This document shows positions 1 through 13,300 of a stretch of DNA of 64,000 bases, in pieces. How positions within the stretch are numbered: position 1 is the first letter of the stretch; each line of letters begins with the position of its first letter. This DNA comes from Litoditis marina (Eukaryota; Nematoda; Chromadorea; Rhabditida; Rhabditidae): NCBI GenBank assembly GCA_964036275.1, contig OZ038435.1:14113634-14177633 (forward strand), in the 5' to 3' direction. Under the pieces are notes generated by a model, which did not search any database, was not told the origin of the DNA, and saw only the letters and a program-made list of their open reading frames with translations. The translations under genes were made by a program, and so were the position numbers.

Positions 1-1378
1 CTGTCTAGGTAAACAAAGTAGAAACTTGCGCTTTTCGCTATATTAAGTTTGCACTTTGTACAATTGGGATTATTGTAAAGAACATATAAGAAATAGTTCT
101 GTAAGAGAAAACTTGAGTGTGAGAAGTAGGGCGTTCGTCTAGTTGCAAAATGGGAAATATCTGTAGTCAGCTGTCACAATATTGTGAAGCTGACTGGAAA
201 TTAAAGTTTGAGGTTGAGGGTGTAAATTATAACAGAATCGAACCTATCGATATCGATTTTCTGGTTAAGTGGCAATCATGAACAATTCTATTGTGTAGTT
301 GTATTGGTGGTTTTTCTAATTTGTCACGTTTGCGTTTCTTGTTTTAGCTTGAAGTTGCTACCAGCTGACTGAATTTGGTTTCTATTTCCAGCCGTCACTT
401 GTTTCCACACCGATCACCGACCACCGTGTGAGGTGCAAAGTGTCTTTTTCAGACTGTTATTGATTATTTAAGTTAATGATTTCTTCCCATTTGGATTTAG
501 TGCGGTCTGCGGTTCAAAGTACACGGTTTCGCGAACATAAAAACTTGAGGTATTAAAGAATTAAAGAACCTGTTTGTGACTAATTCTCTACGACCTACGA
601 AGTCTTATGTTTGGTCTCCTCTTCTCAGGAAATTTTCTCACGCATCAAAATTACAAGTTTCATCTATTTTCTCTTTCAATGCTAGAAGTTTGTGTATTTT
701 GCATTGAATTTAGCAGCCTCTTTCACATGAATATTGTCGTATCATCTTGATCTTCTACCCCCCCCCATTTTATGTTTGTTTATGCTATGCTTATCTCATA
801 TTTTTGCTTACACAGCATTACTTGACGATCAATGACCCATTCCAAATTTCAATGCATTGACGCTACCTTTTTCGACATTTCTGTCTTTTTAATATCACAT
901 TTTCTTGTATTTTGGCTATTGAAAATGTCAAAACTAAGGTTTTGTATGTGGAAATCATTTTCTTTGAAGTAAGGTGTACTGTACTAGATAGCGCTGAGCT
1001 TAAGATAAGAACTATTGTTGCCGAAAACCTTTGAATTTTGAATGATTAAAGACGTTTGGTCAAGTAATATTCCTGTAGTTTTCTGTTTTCTCGAATAACT
1101 TGTCAGTGTTCACTCGTTCAGTGTTAAGTCATTGCTGACTGACTGCATTTTTTCTTTTACTTTTCACAAACTATGCTCTCGCTCGATGTACCTATGTTGT
1201 CCAAAATCAGTTAGATGTTTTTATTGTTATTTTGAGTAATTTGGGTTACTTCGTTTTTTAGTCACAAAAAGGTTCTACTTTCCAGATCAGAACCGGAACC
1301 TGTCCTCCTTCTGCTATAGTCCCCATCCTTCCTACCTGTGGTTCTACCGTATCCAATGTGTGAGAGAAGACGGAAAGG
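1..1378. other. Upstream flank and probable 5' UTR of the SREBP gene
   Basis: No conserved coding exon was recognised in this AT-rich stretch. It contains one small ORF (150-281), described separately. Candidate 5'-UTR splice acceptors lie at the pyrimidine-rich tracts ending near 1288 and 1315, so one or more non-coding exons may sit here. No TATA box or other core promoter element can be claimed with confidence. Confidence 0.5.
150..281 (+). CDS. Small ORF, 43 aa, with myristoylation-like N-terminus (speculative)
   Basis: An ATG at 150 opens 43 codons ending in TGA at 279-281. The peptide begins Met-Gly-Asn-Ile-Cys-Ser, which fits the N-myristoylation pattern (Gly2 and a small residue at position 6) with a cysteine that could be palmitoylated. 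Nothing else is recognisable. It could be a first coding exon, an upstream ORF of the SREBP transcript, or chance. Short ORFs of this size are common by chance, so confidence is low. Confidence 0.13.
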   Translation: MGNICSQLSQYCEADWKLKFEVEGVNYNRIEPIDIDFLVKWQS

Positions 1379-4300
1379 ATGAGCTCGAACATGGATTTCA
1401 ATTTCTCCTCGGATATTTCCGATCCCTTCGCCTCGTTGGATTACAATCTGGACGATATCAGCGGTAGGTCATAGATCATTATTATTGATTTTTTTCGTTT
1501 CCGAAAAATAGCCATTGTTATTGTGTTTGTGTGTGTCCTACCAGAATTTGATGTTATCCTGAAATGGTTTCGGGTTCCTAGTTCCTACATAGGATTAAGA
1601 GATTCTGGTGTTTTCTGCAAATCACTAAGTCGACTATTCTCCGAAAACGCGAAAACTAACGCTGTTTGGCTATGATACCTAAAATTCCCTAGTTTTTGAA
1701 TGAATAATTTCGTGCTCTTTTATTAGTTCCAATGTAAATATGAAAAGAAGTAGTTTGTGATTGATATTTGATTAACAGCTAAACAACCCAAACTGATCAG
1801 TCTCCGCTTTCTTATCTGCAGCGTTCCTTAGTTTTTCGTCGATTTTGTATTAATAATAGCTGTTTATGTGATTTGCAGAGTAAGCAATTGTTATCTTTTG
1901 CTCTGATACCTGAATATCTATAGGGTTCCGTCGTTTTTCTGGGTAGAGTAAATATAGGGATGGGTGCGGGGGTTATTGGGGGTAGATAAGGAGAGACTAG
2001 AGCGACCACGTTACTACTACCATGAGTTCCTTTTTCGACGGTACTTGTGTTGGGGAATTGGCTCCCAATGGTTATGGTACCCGAGCATACTGTAAGTAAC
2101 CGGAAGTTTCCCAAGTTTCCATAATCGTCTTAGAGTTTAGGTTATGATAGTTATCTTGCCATGTATTAACATGTATGACATCGTTCACTTTTCACACTAG
2201 AAAAGTTGACCTTTTGAAGAACCTATAGTTTTGATATTTGAAGAATGAAATGTCTATAGCAGGCGGCACGCTACCAAACTTGGAAATTAGTTAGTGAATA
2301 CTCCACATAATGTTTTTCATTTCAGCAGTGATCCAAGTAGATCAGGGCTATGCGATGGACACGGGGCCTTCGTCAGACTGGCAGCAGATGCACCACCACC
2401 AGTCCCACCAGAACCAGCCATCGGCCTCTACTTCGGCCACCACCTCCACGTACCACAACCCGTATGCGAGACCGAATCAGCACAGCCCACCGCAGGAGTA
2501 CTATGATCCGAACAAGTGAGTTGAGTTAGAGTTTATGAAAGAAAAAAGTGTTTGTTTTTCTTCGCTTTTTTTCCGAGATTTCATCCCCAAATAAAATAGT
2601 TCGTTTGCTTTCAGTGGCGCGAAAATTGGCGTAACTGAGCGTAAAAGGGGGTTTTTCTAGCATATTTCCGGAATTTCATTTGAGGTTCAGATGATTAAGA
2701 AAAGAACGGCGATGCTCTCAATCAGAGTACCATAGCTAATTTGACTAACGGCCCTCACTTCTGCCCCATTTGCAGGTCTCGTGAGATAGGTTCCATAGTC
2801 TCGCTGCTGCAGTCCGACTCCCCCCCGCAAACGGCCGACCCCTATGCTCAAATGAAGTAAGCCAGATGTTCTCAATTATAGATTTTCTCTAACCTGGTTG
2901 TTTGAACCAGTTCTGCGCCAGTTCCTAGTCTTTAAGCACGTTTTAGTAGTTCGGCTCGCGCGTAGTTTTGCGCATTTTCGAAACAAGTTGAACTCTTCGA
3001 ATAGTTTAATGGTTTATGTAGTTGGGTTAGATGATATTAATTTTAATGCGATGTATTTACACATTAACTACCTGAAACTTGAAATTTGTGGGTAGTATCG
3101 ATATTCAAATTATGTTGTATTCTCTGATTTCCCGCCATTTCCAGGTTTTCCCCGCCCAACCTGGATGCCCTCTCATCGCTGGGAAACACTGCCAAGATGT
3201 TGCCGCAACTGGGTACAACTGCACTGGAAAGACCCTATCAGCCGGGAAGTCTGGTACGTTGATGGTTTAGTAGTTAGGTGCTTTCATGTTGGATCCCAGG
3301 TTATAGTTTGGTAGTTTGGTTATTAAAAGTGGTACGTTGGTTGACTCATAGTTCGTAGTTAGGTGCTTTCAAGTTGAATCCCAGGTTGTTGCTGTCCCCG
3401 TCTTACAACCGGTAAAAAATTCGCTCTCTGTTTTTCTGCATAATCAACAGTCGATACTACCAAGTTTTGAGAGTTGTATAGGTCTCGAACACTTTTGTAG
3501 GTTAAAAGCCCCCCCCCCCCCCCTCTCTATCTCTGACTAATATCGGTTTAGTGATTTCTCGACTATACAGTTGTTTGTGTCGTCTAAGGTCATATCAGCT
3601 TGTTCTCTGCGGTTTTTAAGCTGTCTAGCTGTCAGTCGGAGAAGAGACTTTCTGTGATTGTTTTCCGTTAGGGGACATGGCTAGCTATCTCTTGCAGTTC
3701 GAATTGCATAATAACCAGGAAGAATGATAAGAAACGGCGATGTCGGCAATACCACAGTGCCATGGTAGAAGAGGGAACAGTCACGTGAAGTTCACGGGGG
3801 AGAAGGCGTTTGGTGGGGATTCATGTCCATTAAGCATGCAGTATCCGAAGTAGGAGATTTGAGATAGTTTTGTGGGTTGTAACTTGTTGTTATATATTGT
3901 TATAATTTGTTGTTATACAGTGGAATTCGAGAGGACTAGTTCGAGCTTCTAGGTGAATAGGTGAAAGGAAGGGGGGGGGGGGGGGGGAAGTGCTAACGAT
4001 ATAGTTATCGACAGAAAAGTTAAATATCTCTGAGAATTCTGAGGATAATCAGCTCATTCTCCATCAATATTCACGAGTGTCGACACTTCCGCCCTTTTCT
4101 GTTGGATTAGACTATCAGATAACAAGTAGCTTTTTTTCATGGTAAACTCATTGAAGGAAACACGATTAGGAAATTTTTGTGGTAAGTTTCATAAGATTCT
4201 GGGAAGCAGAGGTTACCGCAGAGTTTACCGGCTTCCCATATTGGCCTTCTCATGTATATGAACTTAGATGTTGAGCAAGATCTTTGATCTACTATCCTGG

Positions 4301-7300
4301 TGTTTGTGTTCCATGGGTCAATAAGATCATTCAGGGTGATTAACAAATACTGATGAAATGTTATCAGTCTGCCAAATAGACATTGATAACGACGCTGTCT
4401 TTTTCTATGGAAACAACGTGGAGAAAAGGGGGGAAGCAGATAAAAGGAACGGGCAGAATTTATTGGGTGACGAGGCAGAAGGATGATAGTAGTGACTCAG
4501 AATGGGACAGTAGGAGCAAGAGGAGTACTCATAATGGGCACTCTTGGACAGTTATTCAAGATACTTTTGTAGCGGCATCGCCGAGAAAGTGCTAGGGGGA
4601 CTCTGTTGTCTAAGGGGGCGGTCATACTTCGAGCCCCAGATCGAGAGACAGCGGTCCGAAGGTGCCAACTATGCGAATCGATCGAGCGCTCGTGAGGCTC
4701 AATCGATACGTATCATTTGAATGTTCGGACCGCTGCCTCCCGACCTGGGTGCTCGAAGTGTGACCGCGGCCTTGTTGACCTCCATGCTCGTTCGCCTCTG
4801 TAGATTGCTAGTAATAGAAAATCAAGGAAATCAGAATATGTTGTACTTGTGTATGATCGCCGGTCGGTTTCTATCAGAAATGTTGCTGCAGTCTAGTGTT
4901 CCCCGAAACCTTCTGATTTTTTCAGCTTTACATGCCCACTCGAGGCCTATTCCAGTTCAAACAGTAGTTCTCCGGTGCTTACTTCTCATTCTCTCCTTTG
5001 CAGGCCCACCAATTGGCGGCGCCGGCGATGCAGCCGTTGGCGCCATTGGCGCCAGTCATGTCGCCACCCGCCATGTACGTGGACACACAGCTGTCACCGC
5101 AATACATGGATAGCAAACAGGTTAGGGAGAGGGGTTCACTTGAACAGTTACAATGTCTATGATTCTCATAGTTAAGTATCTAGAATCTGTACAGCTTCAG
5201 CCGTTTCGAACGGTTGGAAACTATCGCTGTTGGTGTATCATTCCAGATTCAAAACACAAGTTTCGTTCGTACACACATTTCAAATATTTTGAGCCAAACC
5301 AAAGCAGCCAACAGAAAAGTAACCAAAATAGCCAAGTGGAGATCATGTTTCAGTCCTCCCACTACGCCGACCCGTCTCCGTCCGTGAAGATGGAAACCAC
5401 TTCGCAGCAGATGGCTGGTCCGAGTCAGGGATACGCGGCACCCAGGAAGTCGTCCTCCACCAAGGAGGAACTACTTAGGATGCTGGTGTGTACTTTTTGT
5501 TATCATTCATATATTTTTCTTCTATTATATATGAAGGAGTCTCAACTCCACGTCAATTCTGACATTGTTCCTTTGCGCTCTGAACCTTGGCTCTCCGTCG
5601 TTCACGAAGCACATGGAGCAAGAAGTTGAGAGAACACCATGTGATACATTAGTCCATAATTGTACTATGTGTCGAGTACATGAATGTGTTGAATAAATAT
5701 TGAATATTGAAATATTGGAGGAGTCGAGAAGGAACTAGTAACTGCTTAGGATGCTGGAAGCTGGAAGTATGATAACCCCCACACCTCTCGTTGAAGAGCA
5801 TGGTTATAGAACGTGAAAGTTATGTGGCTTGTTTCTTTTCAATTCTAGAAGTTCGGAGTGCAAGTTCATTTGCAGGTGAACATGTCTCCGAGCGACGTGG
5901 AGAAGTTGAAGGGGAAGGACACGCGACCGCGACCGGCCGCTATTGCCACCCGCGTCACCAGAGATCAGGTTGGTAATGGAATGGTTCGGCTCTCCTTGAA
6001 AGTCGAATCGTATGTAGTATCTCCTCCTACTTTTCGAGGTTTTTTTTTCACGGAATCTCGGAAAATCATCAAGTTAGTTTCATTTACTGTCTACGGACTT
6101 GCAAATACTACATGTTTAGTTCCGCTCCTGTCCGATTCCGCTGAGTTTCACTTTTGTACGCAGACCAAACTACGTGCATTATTTATCTATTGTAGTCTGC
6201 TGCTGGTTGGTGACTGAATTACCAATCAGCTAGAACAAGCGGAAACTCAGTCATTGTTATCCTCCATAATATTCAAGTTTGATGCAGACTACAACTCATA
6301 TGTACGCAGATCAAACTATAAATAGCTGAGCTAGAGTCATTCTAATGTGTGTCGTTTAAGAAGTATTGTTGTTGCTCAACGGCAGATAATGGAACACAGT
6401 CGTGCTTATGCTCCTTGTAGTTTGTTACTGGTTGACGATCGAGCTACAACTCAGTTCTGTTTATCTTCCATTTCCATATTGTAGTCTGTATCATACACCG
6501 TCAATGTCTCTTATAGGATGGAGGGTTGCGAACTGATTTTTATGAAAAGTAGGGGTTACGAGTTGAAAAATAGCAAAATTTATACGAAACTACTGAAATT
6601 TGAGTTGAAAAATAGCGAAATTTATACGAAACTACTGAAATTTGAACTGAAAAAGGATGAAAAATTGCAGTCTTGAACAATTTTGGAGGGGTGGCGACTT
6701 ATAAAAGAAGTATCGCGAGATTTGAGCAAAAATGTAAGAGCCTCGGCGGTGTATGGTCTGTATCCTCCTCTATTTGTAGTTTGATCATTTGATCCCCTCA
6801 ATTGTAGTTTGATCATCTCAGAAGTGGTCGGCGGCCGAGGACGACCTGAGTGACGGGGACGAGGAGGAGACGGAGGGGGAGCTCCCCGTGAGAAAGGGTC
6901 CGAAGACGGAGAGAAGGACCGCCCACAACCTCATCGAGAAGAAGTACAGATGCTCCATCAACGATAGGATACAACATCTGAAACAGAAGTTGGCCGGCGA
7001 TGACGCAAAGGTGGGCCTCTTTAACAAAAGTTCCAAAAACGGACTAGATTTTCGCCAATATGGGAGAAGGCGGTTTTTTCCTTAAAAATCAAAGTTGGCA
7101 GGCGATGGTGCCAAGGCTTAGTTGACGGCATGAGAGGGGGAGTGGTGACCACGCCAATGGTTATCGTTGTTAGATGTTCCAAGGTCACTTTAAGAAATAC
7201 TCTATTGCAAGCAGAGCTGGTCTCGATTGCTCATCGGCGCAAGTTTCTAAAGTTTCTAACACAAACTATGAGTGTAATCACATTTTTTAGTTCGGAACGA

Positions 7301-10300
7301 ATGAACCAACCGTGTTTGTGAAACAGATGATCATTTGTGGTCCACCTGGTGTCTGGGAAATTCAATACGGTTGAAAATACAATTTCAGTTGAGGTGAAGT
7401 TGAGTCAGTCGGGTTGAACATAATATTAATTTCAGTTGAGTAAGTCGGCTACCCTGCGGAAGGCGATCGAACACATTGAGGACCTCGAGAACGACAACGC
7501 CGACCTGCGGGCCGAGGTGGACAGACTGTCGCATCTGTTGCGGCTGAACAATGTCGAGGTGGGGGTGGTTGTTGTTATTGTTGTTGTTTTATGTTATTTT
7601 ATTCGCCGCATTATTACATTGCGATTGAACGATGTTGAGGTGGGCATGAATGTTTTGTTGGTATTTTTTGTTATTATTTGGATTATCAAGTTATCTTCCA
7701 CACCAAATATTCATGATTTGAGCGCTTCTACTCTACTTGTTTTATCCCATCGTAGGAATTTATAATGTGAGAGTTCGCGTAAAAGATAGTATGAGGGATT
7801 TGTAATGTGAAAGTTCGCGTAAAAGATAGTATGGAGCAAAGCAGGTTACAGAAATGACTCTGTTTCGATATCCTGATCTGCCTTCTTAAACGAAATACTT
7901 GAACAATCATAAAATTAGAATTTTATGATATAATTGAAAACAGTTGTTATATCTGAACACCTCCAGATCCCGCCCCCGGTGCATATCCAGTCGCCTGCCC
8001 TCAGCCCGTCCTCATCGTCTGTCAGTATGCAGTCGCCACGATCTGTGGTTGGTTACAATCTCATTAAGGTTATCCGAACTCATGAGATCTGATCATATCT
8101 CATGAGAAGTTTCGGATGGAAAGATCGTGAGTTTTTCACCAGGCTCTCATCATAGAATGGCATTGCTATGCATGCGCTGCAGCTCCTAATAACTAACAGA
8201 ACGGACAGCAGCTAGTAGTTGAGTGAGGAGTTAGTCATGGTAAGGTTCGCTTTGCTTTGTTGTAAGTTTTGGGATTGTTCCTCCAGTAACTCTCTATAAT
8301 TGGCAGACCTCTCCGGCCCTCTCTCCTCCGCTGCCCACCAAAGGCGCCAAAAGGGCCAGACTGGACCAGGTGGGTCATATAACTCAATTTAGTTTCAGTA
8401 ATTAACTTGACTTGTCGAAATCTTTATGAGCTGGCCACCAGAAAAAGTCATTCAAAATTAAAAGTCATTTAAGCAAAAGTCATTTGAAAGTGAAAGTCAT
8501 TAAGTACAGAAACAGTTGAGAATCAGAAATAAAGCATTAGAAACTTTTCATTATTTTTCTTTTTTTTCAAATCCTGACTAAAAGTGAATTAATGACTTTT
8601 ACTTTTAAATGACTTTTACTTTAATGACGTTCAATTTTGAATGACTTATTCCTGGTACCTTATGAGCTATGAGGAACACATCCAATTTCTCTCTCACCAA
8701 CACATGAAATCGGCATATCTAATCGAACACACGGGCAAGGGGCTGGATTAGTCACAAACCAATATATAACTTTAATTTTTGTAACTCTGCAGAGAAAGGA
8801 CCGAACACGTAAAGTTTCATATTTGGGCTAAATTGGCTCGTTTTTCGCCAAATCCGCTTGGATAGGATGGTTAAACTAGTGAAACATCCCCCCCCCCCAT
8901 TTGCAGGCCCGTCTGACGATGTTCGCCTTCATGTTCGCCCTTCTGATGTGGAATCCGTTGAGTCTTCTGGCGGCGGCTGGCACCAACGCCCACCAACAGG
9001 ACTCACTGTTGAGGACAGCCGTAACCACGGGGGGACGGGTGCTCGACTCGGTTGGTCGATTATGTCTAGTTTTAGTTTTTACTCTTTTTAATTCCATTAG
9101 GCTGGTCCGACTTTGATCGCGATTGAGCTTGTAAGATACTGGCTATTTATGATTATTGCACAAAGTTGCTACTATCAACGGGATTTTTACGTGCAACTGT
9201 TCTCACGCGATCTTGAACTTCACTTTAATAGAAAAATTGCTACAATGCATTGTGTCCGTACTGTAAATGGTCCTTTGGTCGAAGGAAAAGACGATGAGTT
9301 TGTCTTCAATGTGTCTCAACTCAATTTTCCGGTTTGGACACGGTTCAATAAATATGATTTTTTTCCTATATCAAGTTCTTTGCCAGAACGAGGAAGCCTT
9401 CGATACGTACGTGCCAGCCGACGACTGGTGGCAGTCGAATGTGATTCGGCCGGGTTTCGTCTGGTCCATCAATATATTCGTCGTCATCTGTGTACTTACC
9501 CGACTACTCGTATATGGAGAACCCGTGCAGGTGGGGGGCTATTCTATAGTTTTCTATTCTCTTCTTTGTCCATGAATAATGTTGTTGTTTAGTTTTGTAC
9601 TGGATTTGACTAAGCTCATTGGCGAGTTAACCGCATTGAATAGTGTGAAATATGTTAGTTCCACTTTCACTCGTGGTTTTATGAAAAGTAGGCTGTATAG
9701 CTTTTTCTTTTGCTGAAATAAGTGCATTGCAATTTTTCATGTTGAGTAAATGGATATTTTGCTGGAATCTTCATTATGCTCCAATAAGGGATATCAAACG
9801 CGATCTTCAAAGGTAGTTTGTATGTTCAACCATTTTTTACCAGGATTTCAAATCTCGTTCGTGGAGCAACTTTCTGGCAGTTCGCCAACGAGCCAGAACG
9901 GAGATGGAAACAGGGAATGTACGGGAGGCCATGCGACAGTACATGGAATGTCTACAGGTAGGGGGGGGGGGTACTGGTTCGGTTACTGTAACAGCTCACG
10001 TCTATTACCGAAACTTGTGTGGTAGTACAGTTCGGATACATGTACATTGATGTGGCACGTTGCACGAGTGGCTTTATTAGAGGTCCATAAAAATTGTGTT
10101 CTATTTTGTTCTCGATTTGCGTTGAAAATATAGATCAATTTTCGGGGTTAAGTTTTTTCATCTTCTTCAGGGCGGTTTAATTTATTCCGTTTACAGTTTC
10201 CTTCAATTTGGTTGATTCTAGATTCTGGAGCGTCCCCTGCCGTCAGCCGGCTTGGATCAGCTGTTGTCGGTGGTGTGGCAGATAGTCCGACACGCATTGA

Positions 10301-10324
10301 ACGGGCTCTGGGTCGGCAGGTGGG

Positions 10325-10377
<53 letters not shown>

Positions 10378-13300
10378 TGAGAGAGAGAAGGGGTATGAGA
10401 GGGATAGAGACCAGAGAGGAAGGGAGCGAGATATCAGAAGAAAGGAGGACAAGGAAGAATGGAGAGAAAGATGGGAAACCAATAAGTGGGAGAGTGAAAA
10501 TGTAGAGAAGATAGATATACAGAGGTAGGAGAAAGACAAGGGAGAAAGAGAGAGAGGGGGGGGGGGTAAGAACTCTATTGATGAGAATGATTCGCGGAAG
10601 AAACAAAACATAGTAATCTTTTCTCACCCCCAGATGGTTCGCCCGTCGCCGTCGCGATGCGTTGAAACCGGTGACAGTCGTCTGTAAAAGCCACGCCCAC
10701 ACGGCCATGATCTACCACAAACTACATCAGGTTGGTGCATTCTGGCATTTTAACTTGTTTACTCCCTATGTGGAGGCTGTCTTGGAGAAAGGGTCTCAAT
10801 TGAGGAAATGTTCGTTTTGTCCTGATGAACCACCCAATTTTCAATCATTTTCGGTAGGCGACAAAGCCGGCTCACATGTGTTGCGGGATGATTCTCAGAC
10901 TCACTACATGTTTCTGTTACTGCTTCCGCTTTTCAATATTGCTCAATTGAAAACAATTATATAGAAGAGGTGTATTGTTCGAACCGAACAATGTACCAAG
11001 ATGCCGAGGTTTATCGACAGTAGGGCATGGAGATCGGAGAATACTGTTTGTATGTTCAGTTGCACCTGGTTGGTGTGGACGAGACGTATGGGAGTGTCTC
11101 TGGTCTGTATCTGGCTTTGTCCGCCGTCAACCTCGCGGAAAGTGCCGGCGCCTCCGTCGACGGACTGCCGCGGAGTGTGCTGGCGGATATCTATATTGCG
11201 GCTGGAATACGGTGGGTCATTACTACTCTCAAACGGAGAGACATTTGTCATGGACAGCTCTGAGTGATGAAATGGTTTGTATAACCTGAACTGTTTCGTT
11301 AAATGATTCGTACCTAAATGTGGAGGTGTGAAGAATGGAAAGTTGTTTGGGAGTTTGAGTATCGGCTATCAATAGATTTCGAACTGTTTTGCTAGAACCT
11401 CAGCTAGAAGCTGTCAATAGTTTTCAAAACGTTTTGTGCACACGTGAAAATAACGTGATCGTAACTATTTTCTCACTCTACCTTGCAGAACTCGAATGTG
11501 TCTGTGTGCGCCGTTCTCGAAGATAGTCTCCATGTACTTCTACCGGAGGGCCCGCAGACATGTTAGGAGGGCCGAACCGAACAGTGTTGGTTATATTATT
11601 CATTATTGTTTGTTTATTTGAACAGATTTATTCATATATTTGTCCATACATTAGTAGTATAAGGCAAGGTGCGGTGAATCAAACAGAATCAACAGACTGC
11701 AGCTTGAACGAGAAACGGCATCCGTAACTGGTTATATGTATTTTTATAGTAGATGCTGAAAGAAATATGTAAGAGAGAGAGAGAGAAGAAATATAGTAAG
11801 AGTTTCTTTTCCAGGTAAACGGCGTACAGTGGATGTTCCATCCTCTCAGTCGAAAGTTCCTCGCCGACCCGAAAACCCTGGAGTCGAATCTCTGCGCCAA
11901 GACACTGAAAATGCTGCCGTTTGTCGACAACAAGACTGGTGAGTTTGTAGTATTCATGTCACCCACTCAGTCGTTGTTTGGCTCTTTCTGACAGCTAGCG
12001 TGACCTCCAACTTCGAAATGCGGTTTTGTTGTACTACGGTATTTTCAGCCACGAGAAAGCTGTATTCCTATTTACGTTGAAGTGTGCAAGTTATATAGAC
12101 ATACCATCAGTTTCAGTTGAATTTGACCCTTTTCTATGATTCTTTTGATTGTATCAATTGTGCTTCAGACAGTCCGATTTCGCGCCTTCGCAGCTCCTTC
12201 AAACTTCATCTGCTGTCTCAGTTGAGTGCGGAACTGTGTGGACAGACTGAACAGGAGGTAGGAGATGGTCTGAATTCGCCTTTGTTAGATTTCATTCCTA
12301 ATGATTTCTAACAAAAGTTACAATTTAGAAGTGGTAAGTGTATTGTTGGTTCGGCGAATACTTGCAAAGTTCTGATTGGCAGCATTTCACGCATTTGAAA
12401 AAGTGGTTCTTTTTGATAAATTGATGACACCTTCCTGATGTGTATCCGAAATTGGGAAAGCCATGCCTACTCATTATTGACCTTTGACCATTTCACGCAT
12501 TTGAAAAAGTGGTTCTTTTTGATAAATTGATGACACCTTCCTGATGTGTACCCGAAATTGGGAAAGCCATGCCTACTCATTATTGACCTTTGACCATTTC
12601 ACGCATTTGAAAAAGTGGTTCTTTTTGATAAATTGATGACACCTTCCTGATGTGTACCCGAAATTGGGAAAGCCATGCCTACTCATTATTGACCTTTGAC
12701 CATTTCAGCTAGACGTGGTCGATGTATCCAGTCTGCTTCTGGCCATTTCCACGAGCGGAGGAGTACCGAAGAAGAGCAACGACTGGGGTGAGTGGATTTA
12801 GGTTTTGGTCGAAAGCTGAGTTTCATGCAAAAGTTTCAAGATTTGATATCTTGAGAAGTATGAAGAATTTGAGTTCCATTCTCATAGTCGAGCCTCATAG
12901 CAACTTTTTGAATTCTTGAGAGAAGTCACAGTATCTGATATCATACCAATATGAAAGCATCCTGCAAGAATGTTACCTTTTTCTCGACCAATGTTTTTTA
13001 TCTGGGTGAAGGAAGGTAACAAGGTATACATAGTTCACATTAAGTCTAACACTTTCTTTATCGATTCGATTTTGCAGACTGCGACACGAGTCTGATAGAG
13101 GGCGACGAATTGTGCACGTGGTGGACTCACGTGCTCACGTGTGCACTTTTCTGGAAACAGGGTCAGACGGAACGGGCTAAGAAACACTACACACTCGTCA
13201 GACAATGCCCCAGACAACTTCTCTCGAAGTGAGTGGGATTTAATCATGACTTTCTGTTGTGCCGTTGTTTACTGAAATTGAGCGAGAAAGTAGGAAGGGG

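Noticed and set aside
4721..5113. 130-aa plus-strand ORF
   Set aside because: It is a shadow in another frame of the foldback arm and of SREBP exon 5 (5004-5120).
8793..8808. Possible 16-nt microexon in SREBP between CTGCAG and GTAAAG
   Set aside because: It would break the reading frame: the flanking exons are both phase 0 and join cleanly without it.
10148..10708. 186-aa minus-strand ORF rich in Leu and Ser
   Set aside because: It is the complement of the GA microsatellite and purine tract after SREBP exon 15; repeat-driven open frame with no gene features.
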